Positions 18,721 to 29,008 of a stretch of DNA of 64,000 nt are shown in pieces. The position numbers were made by a program, and so were the translations under genes. The notes beneath the pieces were generated by a model. That model had not been told where the DNA came from. It saw only the letters and a list, made by a program, of their open reading frames with translations, and ran no database searches. The stretch's first letter is position 1. Each line of letters starts with the position of its first letter. Source of the DNA: Desmonostoc muscorum LEGE 12446 (GTDB lineage: Bacteria; Cyanobacteriota; Cyanobacteriia; Cyanobacteriales; Nostocaceae); NCBI RefSeq assembly GCF_015207005.2, contig NZ_JADEXS020000001.1:6161001-6225000 (forward strand), written 5' to 3'.

Positions 18721-21075
18721 ATGTCTCTGCGTGAATACAAACCCGGAAATACTTTCCCCGGTGTCATCGGTCGAACAGTTGATAAATCCAGTCCAGCTTG
18801 GCCAGAACCGTTGCGATCTAAAGAAGGAACACCAAACGTCCTATTTATCGTTTTCGATGATACAGGCTTTGGGCAATTTGGATGTTACGGAAGTCCCATC
18901 AAAACACCCAACCTAGACGCACTAGCCGCCAATGGCTTACGCTACAACAATTTACATACAACGGCGTTGTGTTCACCCACCCGTTCTTGTCTTCTGACTG
19001 GGCGCAATCACCATTCTAATGCCATGTCCTGCATTACAGAAGGTTCTACGGGTTATCCCGGTGGTAATGGGAATATTCCTTTTGAGAATGGGTTTCTCTC
19101 GGAGATATTATTACAGAAGGGTTATAACACTTATGCGATCGGGAAATGGCATTTAACGCCCGCAGACCAGATATCTGCGGCCGGTCCCTATGATCGCTGG
19201 CCTCTTGGTCGCGGTTTTGAACGTTTTTATGGTTTTCTAGGCGGAGAAACCCACCAGTATTATCCAGATTTGGTTTATGACAACCACACCGTTAAGCCAG
19301 AAAAGACCCCCGCAGAAGGCTACCATTTGACCGCAGACTTGGCAGACAAGGCAATTAGCTTTATTGCTGATGCCAAGCAGGTTGCCCCCAATAAACCCTT
19401 TTTCATGTATTTCTGTCCTGGTGCGATGCACGCCCCCCATCATGTGCCGAAAGAATGGGCTGATGCCTACGCCGGACAGTTTGATGATGGCTGGGAAGCT
19501 TACAGGGAAAAGGTTTTTGCCCATCAGCAGGAAATGAGTATCGTCCCCACCGATGCCGAACTCTCCCGCCATGATCCCGATGTCCCGCACTGGGATTCCC
19601 TCTCAGCCGCAGAAAAACGGCTTTATGCCCGGATGATGGAAGTATATGCTGGCTTTTTAACCCACACTGACCACCATATCGGTCGCTTACTCGACTTCCT
19701 CAAAGCGATCGGCGAGTTCGAGAATACTGTAATTATAGTCATCTCGGACAATGGGGCCAGTTCTGAAGGGGGGCCAACTGGTTCAGTTAATGAGAACCTG
19801 TTTTTTAACAATGTGCCAGAATCCCTAGAGGAAAATCTCAAGGCACTAGATAAGCTAGGTAGTCCAGAAACTTTCAACCATTATGCTTGGGGTTGGACTT
19901 GGGCAGGTAATACGCCTTTCCGTCGTTGGAAACGGGAAACTTATCGGGGTGGAATCAGCGATCCCTTGATAGTCCATTGGAATCAAGGCATTGAGGCAAA
20001 AGGTGAAATCCGTACTCAGTACGCTCATGCTATTGACCTAGTGCCGACTGTGCTGGAATTACTGGAAATTGAACCACCAACAACGATTAAGGGTGTTACT
20101 CAATCTGCCATTGAAGGTGTCAGTTTTGCCCATACTTTTAATCATAGTACCGTACCTACTAAGCACCTGACCCAATATTTCGAGATGATGGGACATCGTT
20201 CTCTTTACTATGATGGTTGGCGGGCGGTTTGTCCTTGGCCTGGCCCCTCATTTGCAGAAGTAGGTCAGTTTTTTGGTGCGGCCATTTCGGCCCAAACTCT
20301 GACGGATTTGGATACCCATCATTGGGAACTGTATCACGTCGCCTCAGATTTTTCGGAAAATCATAATATTGCAGCTGATAATCGCCCTAAATTAATTGAA
20401 ATGATTGCCACTTGGTACGTAGAAGCGGGTAAATACAATGTATTGCCTGTGGATGGCAGAGGCGTACAACGATTTGCAGAAGAACGTCCTCAGATTGCCG
20501 TCAATCGTAGCCGCTATACTTACTATCCTGATACTCAGGCAATCCCAGCCAATAGTGCTGTCAAGTTGCTGAATCGTTCTCACAGTATTACGGCTGATGT
20601 GGAAATTCCCACAGGTGGCGCAGAAGGAGTATTACTGGCTCACGGAGGTAATGATAGTGGCTACTCCTTCTATGTCAAAGATGGCAAACTGCACTGGGTT
20701 CATAATTATGTAGCGCGATCGCTGTATCATGTCGAGTCTGGGTCATCTGTGCCGGAAGGTCGTCACCAGTTGCGCTTTGAGTTTAAAGTCACGGGTCAAC
20801 CAGATTTAGCCAAGGGGAAAGGAACGCCAGGTCGCGCTGAACTTTATATCGATGGGAAATTGGTTGGGCAAGCCGATGTCCCTGTAACTACTCCCTTAGC
20901 ACTAGGTCTGACCAGTGGTGTGACTTGTGGAATTGCCCCTGGTGCGCCTGTAACACCCGATTATGAACCGCCCTTCAAGTTTACGGGCAAGATTTATAGT
21001 GTGATAGTGGATGTTACTGGAGATTTGATTCAAGATAAGGAAGCTGAAATGCGTACCATTATGGCACGACAGTAG
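18721..21075 (+). CDS. Type I arylsulfatase
   Basis: 784 residues from the ATG at 18721, chosen because AGAGG lies just upstream and conserved sequence begins soon after. Hydrolyses aryl or alkyl sulfate esters to release sulfate. The active-site motif CSPTR (Cys84, converted to formylglycine) and the metal-binding DD (Asp46-Asp47, VFDDTGFGQFG) are present, as is a later metal-site segment VIISDNGASSEGG. The last 180 residues form a LamG-like beta domain usual in this subfamily. No signal peptide, so it is probably cytoplasmic. It could supply sulfate along with the TauD-like enzymes upstream. The gene looks intact. Confidence 0.93.
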   Translation: MSLREYKPGNTFPGVIGRTVDKSSPAWPEPLRSKEGTPNVLFIVFDDTGFGQFGCYGSPIKTPNLDALAANGLRYNNLHTTALCSPTRSCLLTGRNHHSNAMSCITEGSTGYPGGNGNIPFENGFLSEILLQKGYNTYAIGKWHLTPADQISAAGPYDRWPLGRGFERFYGFLGGETHQYYPDLVYDNHTVKPEKTPAEGYHLTADLADKAISFIADAKQVAPNKPFFMYFCPGAMHAPHHVPKEWADAYAGQFDDGWEAYREKVFAHQQEMSIVPTDAELSRHDPDVPHWDSLSAAEKRLYARMMEVYAGFLTHTDHHIGRLLDFLKAIGEFENTVIIVISDNGASSEGGPTGSVNENLFFNNVPESLEENLKALDKLGSPETFNHYAWGWTWAGNTPFRRWKRETYRGGISDPLIVHWNQGIEAKGEIRTQYAHAIDLVPTVLELLEIEPPTTIKGVTQSAIEGVSFAHTFNHSTVPTKHLTQYFEMMGHRSLYYDGWRAVCPWPGPSFAEVGQFFGAAISAQTLTDLDTHHWELYHVASDFSENHNIAADNRPKLIEMIATWYVEAGKYNVLPVDGRGVQRFAEERPQIAVNRSRYTYYPDTQAIPANSAVKLLNRSHSITADVEIPTGGAEGVLLAHGGNDSGYSFYVKDGKLHWVHNYVARSLYHVESGSSVPEGRHQLRFEFKVTGQPDLAKGKGTPGRAELYIDGKLVGQADVPVTTPLALGLTSGVTCGIAPGAPVTPDYEPPFKFTGKIYSVIVDVTGDLIQDKEAEMRTIMARQ

Positions 21076-21770
21076 AGAGTCAATAACCCCACTCTGAAGC
21101 TACGGTGTATACACAAGTCCTAAAATCCTTGCCTGGTAAGATGCAAGCCTTAGTAGGCAAGGTTTTGAGTTGATCAAGCTGATTATCAATAGTATCAGCT
21201 TATTGATATAGAATGAAGGAAAAATCAAGGATTTTAAAAATAATTTTCCGTTCTTTTCCCTCTATTTGATTCTCAACCCGACTTGTGTATACACGGTAGA
21301 CTCTGAAAATGGCTATATAGCAATACTTTCAGCCATTTAACCCTCGTAATTTGGCTATAGTATTGATATAGAATTCACGGTATTCTTGATGCCATTTCAT
21401 GCCAAGTTTTTGCACCATTATTTCACTACAAGGTCAAGATTACAGGATTTCCACTGTTCTCTAGTAAGTTTTGCCACGCTAGAAAAAATCTAGGGATAAA
21501 GTAAGAAGTTAGGATTTTAGAATCAATCGCAGCCGGTGATGCCTTGGGATTTCCGGCGGGGTAAGAAAAATACTCAGCCTACAACGAAGCGATCGCCGCA
21601 AGTGCAACAGTGCGATCCCGTCTTACCCGGATATTTACATTCCACCCAATTCGGCAGGCTTGAATTGCCCTGATATTCCCTACCGCAGAGAAGCGAGTGA
21701 TTCCACCAGACCCGCACGGGTTTGATAGAGATGGGGATGGTGTGGGTTGTGAGAGTTAACTATGTAAGTC
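21076..21770. other. Intergenic region with MITE
   Basis: No gene is seen. It holds a MITE-like element at 21105-21294, then AT-rich sequence and a GC-rich patch with HIP1 near 21587. Convergent 3' ends of the sulfatase and the sensor kinase flank it. Confidence 0.5.
21105..21294. repeat. MITE-like element with GTGTATACACAAGTC ends
   Basis: Perfect 15-bp terminal inverted repeats, GTGTATACACAAGTC (21105-21119) and GACTTGTGTATACAC (21280-21294). 190 bp with no coding content. Confidence 0.75.
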
Positions 21771-23033
21771 CTACAAAGGCAACATAATTGCAAATTCAGT
21801 TCCTTGATTGAGTGTGGAATTAACCTCCATTGCTCCACCATGCTTTTCTACTACAATTTGATAAGCGATCGCCAATCCCAGTCCAGTACCTTTACCAACT
21901 GTTTTCGTTGTGAATAGATAATTAAAAATTTGTTGCCTCACCTCCTCTGTCATGCCAATGCCATTATCGGCAATCCGAATCGTTACATATCCAGGGCTGG
22001 ACATCTCTGTAAAGATGTTGATTGCTAGGGAATCATTGACTTGCTTGCCCTGCTGCCAAATATCTTCTAAAGCATCTACAGCATTAGCTATTAGATTTAT
22101 GAACACTTGATTGAGTTGTCCTGGATAGCACTCAACCTTTGGTAAGGAAGCGTATTTTCTGACGATTTTAATTTCAGGTCGCTGTCCCAACCCTTTAAAA
22201 CGATGTCGCAGGATTAATAATGTATCGTCAAGTCCCTCATGAACATCAAACTTAACCTTTACCGATGTGTCAGTCCGGGCAAAGTTTCGCAGCGACACGG
22301 ATATTTCTTTAATTCGTTCTGTGCTGACCTGCATGGAATTGAGGAGCTTGGGCAAATCTTCTAAGAGAAAGTCTAAATCTATTTGAGCGATCGCATTCTG
22401 AATGACAGGCGGTAGTTGGGAATAATTTTCCTGACATAATTGCAGGACATGAGTAAGGTCGGCAATATACTCTTGAGCAGGATGAATATTGCTAACAATG
22501 CAGCTAATGGGATTATTCATTTCATGTGCTACACCTGCTACCAATTGACCAAGCATTGAAAGCTTTTCTTGTTGCACCAGTTGTATTTGTGCCTTTTGTA
22601 ACGCTGTCGTTCGCTCTGTAACCATTTGTTCAAGATTATCGGTCAATTGCTTCAGTTGCAAATGTATTCGCACTCTGGCAATCACTTCTGCTTGTTCAAA
22701 GGGTTTGGGAATGTAATCAACGGCTCCTAACGAAAACCCTTTTACCATATTTCCAGTATCAGCCAACGCTGTCATAAAAATAATTGGGATGTTTTGCGTT
22801 AATGGATCGGCTTTAAGTTTTTGGCAAGTCTCAAACCCATCTATTCCCGGCATTTGCACATCTAACAAAATTAGAGCAGGTGGTTTATGCTGCACCATTT
22901 CGATCGCACTTTCTCCATCTTCGGCGACTCTAACCGTAAAACCTGCACTTTTTAGCGCTTGTGATAGTACTGACAAATTAGTTGGATTATCATCAACAAT
23001 TAAAACAAAATCAGAGTTTTTCATGATTATCAA
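21771..23033 (-). CDS. Hybrid sensor kinase: receiver plus histidine kinase
   Basis: 420 residues. N-terminal receiver domain (residues about 8-125) with phospho-acceptor Asp in LILLDVQMPGIDGFE. A coiled-coil linker (QLTDNLEQMVTERTTALQKAQIQLVQQEKLS) leads to a HisKA domain (VAGVAHEMNNPISC, phospho-His) and a HATPase with GTGLGLAI. No membrane segment, so soluble. It lies 58 bases downstream of the MASE1 kinase gene on the same strand and is probably co-transcribed as its phosphorelay partner. No DNA-binding output domain is encoded nearby. Confidence 0.92.
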   Translation of the reverse strand: MIIMKNSDFVLIVDDNPTNLSVLSQALKSAGFTVRVAEDGESAIEMVQHKPPALILLDVQMPGIDGFETCQKLKADPLTQNIPIIFMTALADTGNMVKGFSLGAVDYIPKPFEQAEVIARVRIHLQLKQLTDNLEQMVTERTTALQKAQIQLVQQEKLSMLGQLVAGVAHEMNNPISCIVSNIHPAQEYIADLTHVLQLCQENYSQLPPVIQNAIAQIDLDFLLEDLPKLLNSMQVSTERIKEISVSLRNFARTDTSVKVKFDVHEGLDDTLLILRHRFKGLGQRPEIKIVRKYASLPKVECYPGQLNQVFINLIANAVDALEDIWQQGKQVNDSLAINIFTEMSSPGYVTIRIADNGIGMTEEVRQQIFNYLFTTKTVGKGTGLGLAIAYQIVVEKHGGAMEVNSTLNQGTEFAIMLPL

Positions 23034-23091
23034 ATGTTTTTTATAAAATGAATTAACAAGACCAAAAATCTTATGAAGGATTATTTACAGT

Positions 23092-25524
23092 TTATTTGGA
23101 CTGGCCTATCCATTGATTTAATGCCTCTCGCAATTTCCTGATTTGGAAATTCTCGGCAAGTTGGATTACTTGTTGAGCAAAATCAAAATAAACAGGATGA
23201 TTACTCTTTAAATTATTGGCTTCATGCAATATTTCATCAACATTGCCATCTTTTGCTAACTCATACAACCTAGTCAAAATCTCAATCGAAGGTAAAGAGA
23301 TATTCTGATAATCTGACTGAATATGAGTTTGGTTGCGCTCTAAATCAACTTCCGATTTTGGTGCGTAAATCCATACCAAATTTAATTTTAATTGCAGTAA
23401 TTCCAGCAAAGTTTCAGCTACAACAGGTTTAGATAAGAAAGCATCTGCCCCAACATCTAAACTCCGATTTTGATCGCTGTCAAACACACTTGCAGAAGAA
23501 GCAATGATTGCTACGTTTTTTAACTGAGCAGATTGCTTGATGTACCGAATCAGCTCAAAGCCATCCATTATAGGCATAACTAAATCAGTGAGGATCAAGT
23601 CAGGTTGAGATGTAACAGCCAGATCAATCCCCTCTTGTCCATTACTAGCTTCTATTAACTCAAATCCAATCGGTTCTAATAAATTAAGGATTACCGAACG
23701 GTTTTCCCACTTGTCATCTACTACTAAAATGCTGCGTTTTTTACCTTGATAGCCTGTAATAGCTCCTTGTTGCATTACTCTGGAACTTACAGCCCATTGT
23801 TTTGCTTCTGGTAACTCTACTTCAAACCAGAAAATACTACCTTGGCCAATTTGACTTTCAACTTCCAAAGTACTACCCATGAGGTAAACAATTTTTTGAC
23901 TAATAGCTAATCCTAAACCTGTTCCTTCAGATTGTCGTTTGATGTCTCCTGCTTGCTCAAAGGGAAGGAAGATTTTCTGCAATTGTATCGATGTCATCCC
24001 AACCCCTGTATCTTCTACTTGAAAACGAATTTTATAATTAGTTATTTGTTGTGTTTCTTGACTACTGACAGATGACGAATGATTAATAACGTTTACTTTT
24101 AAAGTCACCCCTCCTTTATCTGTAAACTTGACTGCGTTACCCAAAAGATTAATCAGAACTTGCCGCAGTCTTTTTTCATCGGCGTGGATACCAACCGGGA
24201 GTTGAGAGTCGGGCTGATAGGTGAAGGAAATAACTTTTTGATCGGCTTTAATCCGACAGATTTCGACTACTCCTTCCAGAAACGAAGGAAAATGGAAATC
24301 GATGGGATGTAACTCCATTTTGCGGGCTTCGATTTTAGACAAATCCAGCACGTCATTAATTAAAGTTAATAGATGAAAGCCGCATTGATGGATAATTTCA
24401 ATTCCTTTGTATCCTTTGTCTGACAAGCTTTCAGTCCGTTGTAGAATTTGAGTATAACCGAGGATGCCATTAAGTGGAGTTCGTAATTCGTGGCTCATAT
24501 TGGCGAGAAATTCACTTTTGGCTTGATTGGCAACTTCGGCAACAGTTTTTGCTTCGTTGAGTTGGGCAGTTCGTTCTTCAACTCGTCGCTCTAGTTCATC
24601 ATTGGTTTGCCGCAGTATCATTGCCGATCTTTGGTTTTCACTAGTTACCGCAGAGATCACAAAGGTAGTGATCGCAATTACACAAATGAATGATTGCAAC
24701 AAGATGAGCGATTCATTAGGTGAGAGTTGTTTGGCAAACGAACCAAAGCCTTTAACAGTACCAAAAACCGCGATCGCTGACACAAGAAGTACAGCTAGAG
24801 TCGATATCCGCGCTTCAAATCGAAATGCCGTCCAAATTAACGGCGGAATGATCATGTATTCAATTGGGTATCCTCCTGAAAAAGCGACCCGAACAATCGC
24901 CATCAGTAAGAATAAGACGAATGCAAGTTCGATAATTTGTCGCCGATGGAAGCTTCTCGGCGATGGAGATTTTTGCAACCATGCCAGCACTAAAGGTGTA
25001 ACAATTAAAATACCTGTGCTGTCTGATGTCAGCCAAGTTCGACAAATGTTACTAAATATTGACCAAGGTGCAATACCACTAATACAAAGCGTTAGTGCAG
25101 CCAAAATAGAACTGATTAGGGGGCTGGGTATAGTCAGAACCATAAATTTAAAAATATCTTGCGATCGCTCTAAGAAATGGCGACGCTTGATAAACTTATG
25201 AATTAAAAAAGTTGCTACGAAAGGAGTAATTAAGTTGATAGCCGGAATGATAGTACTAATTAAAAGATTGTTTTTAAAAAAGAAAATATAACTAACAATA
25301 AAATCACTCAAAAATATGATAGGCCAGACCCGAGAGCCTACCAATAACATTCCTGCTAAAAACACACCGAATGAAGGCCAAAATGCTGATGCACCACCGA
25401 CAAATGTCATTGATAAACCTATGTATCCAAGTCCGAGGTGAACAATAGGAATGGTCAGTGCTGCTATTATAAATGGACGATCCAGCTTGGGTAGGAATTG
25501 CTGCTTTATCGTAGTTTGCTGCAT
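23092..25524 (-). CDS. MASE1-type membrane hybrid histidine kinase
   Basis: 810 residues from the ATG at 25524, chosen over an upstream in-frame Met because GGAGACAAGAA precedes it. Residues 1-300 form a multi-span MASE1-like membrane sensor (LGYIGLSMTFVGGASAFWPS...). A coiled coil (ELERRVEERTAQLNEAKTVAE) follows, then HisKA (FLANMSHELRTPLNG), HATPase (GTGLGLAISQ) and a receiver with Asp in LILTDLVMPIMDGFE. A C-terminal helical region of about 80 residues follows. It probably passes phosphate to the soluble kinase encoded just downstream. The signal is unknown. Confidence 0.92.
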   Translation of the reverse strand: MQQTTIKQQFLPKLDRPFIIAALTIPIVHLGLGYIGLSMTFVGGASAFWPSFGVFLAGMLLVGSRVWPIIFLSDFIVSYIFFFKNNLLISTIIPAINLITPFVATFLIHKFIKRRHFLERSQDIFKFMVLTIPSPLISSILAALTLCISGIAPWSIFSNICRTWLTSDSTGILIVTPLVLAWLQKSPSPRSFHRRQIIELAFVLFLLMAIVRVAFSGGYPIEYMIIPPLIWTAFRFEARISTLAVLLVSAIAVFGTVKGFGSFAKQLSPNESLILLQSFICVIAITTFVISAVTSENQRSAMILRQTNDELERRVEERTAQLNEAKTVAEVANQAKSEFLANMSHELRTPLNGILGYTQILQRTESLSDKGYKGIEIIHQCGFHLLTLINDVLDLSKIEARKMELHPIDFHFPSFLEGVVEICRIKADQKVISFTYQPDSQLPVGIHADEKRLRQVLINLLGNAVKFTDKGGVTLKVNVINHSSSVSSQETQQITNYKIRFQVEDTGVGMTSIQLQKIFLPFEQAGDIKRQSEGTGLGLAISQKIVYLMGSTLEVESQIGQGSIFWFEVELPEAKQWAVSSRVMQQGAITGYQGKKRSILVVDDKWENRSVILNLLEPIGFELIEASNGQEGIDLAVTSQPDLILTDLVMPIMDGFELIRYIKQSAQLKNVAIIASSASVFDSDQNRSLDVGADAFLSKPVVAETLLELLQLKLNLVWIYAPKSEVDLERNQTHIQSDYQNISLPSIEILTRLYELAKDGNVDEILHEANNLKSNHPVYFDFAQQVIQLAENFQIRKLREALNQWIGQSK

Positions 25525-25715
25525 TTCTTGTCTCCGTGCAGATAGCTGAAGGTCAGTAACCCTCAATAAAGGTTGTCCAGTTTATAATTCCCAAAAGTAG
25601 TTGTGACTTTTATCATCAAGAATAGATATGACATGGCTGTCATACTAATTCACTAAAAGTGTGATAAAAATAGCGGGACTTAAACAAAACAGGAAAGTCA
25701 AAAAGACTATAATGC

Positions 25716-26063
25716 TTAGATAATGGCATTATCGTTCACAAAATAAATAGCGGCGCTACCCGCATCTGTTGGCATCCTGTAAAACGCCATTGATTGAAGT
25801 GGTAAATTCAAGGGGTCTATTGTGTCTGGATCGTAGTGCTTTGGAGTAAGGTTGAATAATGTCGTTTGCTGAGATGGTTGGCTTTCCCTCACCTTGTGTT
25901 GATAGGCAAAGATTTGCGCTTTCCACTTCAGCAGCGCCTCAAGGCTCATTACCAGTGTTTCTGCTCTGCGTGCTGGTGTGATGGTCAAATCAGAAAATAA
26001 ATTTAGCTGGTTAGGTTCCAAGGTGATTAATGGGAATGTACAAACTAGTAGATTATCCCTCAC
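25716..26063 (-). pseudogene. Fragment of a hypothetical protein, possibly the N-terminus of a GIY-YIG nuclease
   Basis: 115 codons. The C-terminal part (SMAFYRMPTDAGSAAIYFVNDNAII) resembles the segment that precedes the GIY-YIG core (normally continuing LYVGET) in some cyanobacterial proteins, but it stops there. The family call is from memory of the pattern and is weak. The frame ends at a TAA near a region of IS activity. Confidence 0.35.
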
Positions 26064-26146
26064 GACTCGATGGAATTAAACCTGTTAGCAGCTTTACTAG
26101 AGCGATCGCTGTTGCATTTTTGGGCATTTTAAAATGGTGTTTACTG

Positions 26147-26689
26147 AGAGGGTGTTTATAAATAAAAAATAAAGAACACCGCAGTGCTTCACCTAAAACA
26201 CTTATTTGAAAACAAGAAGTAGTTATATTTAAGTCTGGTGCAATGAGTCGAAAGCCTTATCCCACAAATGTTTCAGATATTGAATGGGATTTGATTAAAT
26301 CAATGATTCCAGCAGAACATAAGCGTAAACGTGGAAAAAAACGTGAAGTTGATATGCGGGAAGTGGTAAATGCCATTTTTTACATTTTGCGTGCAGGCTG
26401 CTCATGGCGAATGATGCCTCATGATTTACCAGCTTGTCTTACTGTATACTCGTATTTTCAACGTTGGCAGCGCAAGGGAATATGGCAAAAAATCCATTCA
26501 GTTCTGCGATGTCTACGACGGACTACGCCTACGCAACTCAGGCAACTTGAAGGACGAGACATAGAACCATCTGCCGGAATCATAGACTCAAACCATGATA
26601 TACGCTGCTATGACACATCTAATGTTACGACGATTAGCCCGTAATCATCGTTGCTCAACTGCTTAAGATTTATTTTATAAACACCCTCT
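26147..26689 (+). mobile_element. Internally deleted IS5-type element
   Basis: Perfect 16-bp inverted repeats AGAGGGTGTTTATAAA (26147-26162) and its reverse complement (26674-26689) enclose only 543 bp, roughly half a full element. The transposase inside is deleted in the middle. The right end lies three bases before the start of the CHAT gene, so it has replaced that gene's promoter. Confidence 0.8.
26243..26644 (+). pseudogene. IS5-type transposase with internal deletion
   Basis: 133 codons. The N-terminal domain is normal (YPTNVSDIEWDLIKSMIP, FYILRAGCSWRMMPHDLP) and the first catalytic Asp is present (GIIDS). Sequence then jumps to the former C-terminus (AMTHLMLRRLA), which is now in another frame. 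A block encoding CLRRTTPTQ looks like an in-frame insertion of a GC-rich dispersed repeat (about 26504-26533). Inactive. Confidence 0.8.
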
Positions 26690-26692
26690 AAG

Positions 26693-29008
26693 ATGCTCAA
26701 GTCAACAGTTAGCAAAAATATCAGGTTTGGTATTCTGATATTGTTAATCGGAGTCATGCTAGTTCTGGCAGATTCTGCTGACGGAATGAATGCAGCACTC
26801 ATCCGCGCCCAAGCTTTAAATAGCCAGGGTATACGTCAACTGGAAACTGGACAGGCTGAAACTGCTCTAGAAACTTGGAAACAGGCTGAAGCAGCTTATA
26901 CCGCAGCCGGGGATGAAACCGGTAAACTGGGCAGTCAACTCAATCAGGTGCAAGCTCTGCAAATGCTGGGATACTATCGTCGTGCAAAAAGCTTGTTGCA
27001 ACAGATTAATGCTCAATTGCAACCCCTGCCAGATTCTCTATTAAAAGCCAGTAGCTTCACAAGTTTGGGAATCGCCCTATTTCGTGTAGGCGATATGCAG
27101 GAGAGTTATAAGGTTTTACAGTCAAGTTTGCAGATTTCCCAACGCTTGCATGGCGATACCAGCAGTACGTTAATGGCTTTGGGTAATGTGGTCAGAGTCC
27201 GAAAAGACGATCCAAAGGCGATCGCATATGCAAATACTCAAGCGATCGCTTTTTATCAACAAGCTGCTTCAGCCGCACGAGATCCAGTGATTCGGTTGCA
27301 GACATACTTAAATCTCTTCAGCCTCTTGGTGGAAAGTAACCAGATCGCTCAAGCAACTCCCCTACTGCCCAAAATACAATCGTTGTTAGCAGATTTACCG
27401 CCCAGTCGTGCCACAATTTATGCTCAAGTGAATTTGGCACAAAGCCTGATGTCTGGGCAATCTCAAATCTCTAGCCCTGCTGCTGTCGCCCAACTACTTG
27501 CTAGGGCGGTTCAACAAGCCAGAAGTTTGAAGGATTCTAGAGGCGAAGCTTACGCATTGGGACAACTTGGGCATCTGTATGAAACAATGCAGCAATGGTC
27601 AGATGCGGAACGTTTGACAAAGCAAGCACTGCAAATCACCCAATCGATGCCAGCGAATGATATAGCGGTTTCCTGGCAGTGGCAACTGGGCAGAATTTTG
27701 CAGCAACAAGGGCGAACTTTAGAAGCAATTGATTCCTATAACCAAGCAGTTGAAACTCTCTCTGTTATCCGCGGTGATTTGTTGGCAATCAATCCAGAAG
27801 GGCAATTTTCCTTTCGAGAGCAAGTGGAACCAATCTATCGCCAATTGGTGCAACTGTTGCTAACCAACAATCCCACACAGGCAAATTTGCAACAAGCACG
27901 ATTAGTGATTGAAGCTCTCCAGTTAGCAGAATTGAATAATTTCTTTCGCGAAGCTTGTCTCGATGTTAAACCCCAGCAAATCGATCGCTTTGATGCCAAT
28001 GCAGCCGTAATTTACTCAATTATTTTGCCCGATCGCCTTGCTGTTATCCTTTCGCTGCCCAAAGAGCCTTTACATTATCACTTTACTAAGTTAGCAGCAA
28101 ATCCTCATGGTAAAGTAGGTGAAGTGGATCGAGTAGTTGACGATCTCTTTGCCACACTTAGCCCAATCATTACCAGTCAAGCGCCATTGCGTCCGCATCA
28201 ACAACTATACGACTGGCTGATTCGTCCCATCGCCGCCGATTTAGCTACAAGCCAGGTCAAAACATTGGTATTTGTCATGGATGGAGTTCTACAGGGCGTG
28301 CCGTTGGCGGCATTACACGATGGTCAGCATTATTTGATTGAGAAATATAGTTTGGCGCTGACTCCTGGCTTGCAACTGTTGCCAGCGCGATCGCTACGGT
28401 CAGAAGAATTAAAAACATTGGCAGGTGGTTTGTCGGCAGCCCGTCAAGGTTTTTCAGTTTTACCTGGTGTGGATCGGGAAATGCAGCAAATTTCTGCCTT
28501 AGTGCCAACTAGCATCTTGTTAAATCAGGCTTTCACAGAACCTCAACTGGCAGACAAACTAGAATCTGTGCCTTTTTTGATCGTACATCTGGCGACACAC
28601 GGGCAGTTCTCCTCGCAGTCAGAAAAAACTTTTCTGCTGACTTGGGACGGACAAATCAAAGTCAAAGACCTTGACCAACTGCTGGAGGTACGCAATCGCC
28701 GCAACCGTCAATCGATTGAACTGCTGATTTTGAGTGCCTGTCAGACTGCTGTAGGAGACAAACGCGCTGCCTTGGGACTGGCTGGAGTGGCGGTGCGTTC
28801 TGGCGCACGCAGTACGATCGCCACACTCTGGTCAGTTCAAGACAATTCAACGGCCGATCTGATCGCTCAGTTATACACTGCCTTGAAACAACCGGGAATC
28901 ACGCGAGCCGAAGCCTTACGTCAAGCACAATTGTCACTATTGCGATCGCCCGACTATCAACATCCTTACTACTGGTCACCATTTGTCTTAGTTGGGAATT
29001 GGCGTTGA
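26693..29008 (+). CDS. CHAT-domain protein with TPR repeats
   Basis: 771 residues. An N-terminal hydrophobic segment (ILILLIGVMLVLADSADG) acts as signal anchor or signal peptide. Residues about 40-350 are TPR-like helical repeats (LNSQGIRQLETGQAETALETW...). The C-terminal CHAT domain is a caspase-like cysteine protease fold with the catalytic dyad visible as His in HLATHGQ (about 636) and Cys in LSACQTA (about 682). It ends PYYWSPFVLVGNWR, typical of the family. Such genes sit beside TpsA haemagglutinin, DUF928 and CHASE2 genes in many cyanobacteria, as here. The native promoter may have been displaced by the IS remnant directly upstream. Confidence 0.92.
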   Translation: MLKSTVSKNIRFGILILLIGVMLVLADSADGMNAALIRAQALNSQGIRQLETGQAETALETWKQAEAAYTAAGDETGKLGSQLNQVQALQMLGYYRRAKSLLQQINAQLQPLPDSLLKASSFTSLGIALFRVGDMQESYKVLQSSLQISQRLHGDTSSTLMALGNVVRVRKDDPKAIAYANTQAIAFYQQAASAARDPVIRLQTYLNLFSLLVESNQIAQATPLLPKIQSLLADLPPSRATIYAQVNLAQSLMSGQSQISSPAAVAQLLARAVQQARSLKDSRGEAYALGQLGHLYETMQQWSDAERLTKQALQITQSMPANDIAVSWQWQLGRILQQQGRTLEAIDSYNQAVETLSVIRGDLLAINPEGQFSFREQVEPIYRQLVQLLLTNNPTQANLQQARLVIEALQLAELNNFFREACLDVKPQQIDRFDANAAVIYSIILPDRLAVILSLPKEPLHYHFTKLAANPHGKVGEVDRVVDDLFATLSPIITSQAPLRPHQQLYDWLIRPIAADLATSQVKTLVFVMDGVLQGVPLAALHDGQHYLIEKYSLALTPGLQLLPARSLRSEELKTLAGGLSAARQGFSVLPGVDREMQQISALVPTSILLNQAFTEPQLADKLESVPFLIVHLATHGQFSSQSEKTFLLTWDGQIKVKDLDQLLEVRNRRNRQSIELLILSACQTAVGDKRAALGLAGVAVRSGARSTIATLWSVQDNSTADLIAQLYTALKQPGITRAEALRQAQLSLLRSPDYQHPYYWSPFVLVGNWR

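Noticed and set aside
26693..29008. Treating the CHAT protease as part of a gRAMP/Craspase-type defence system
   Set aside because: No type III-E effector is nearby; the context is the ordinary two-partner-secretion neighbourhood.
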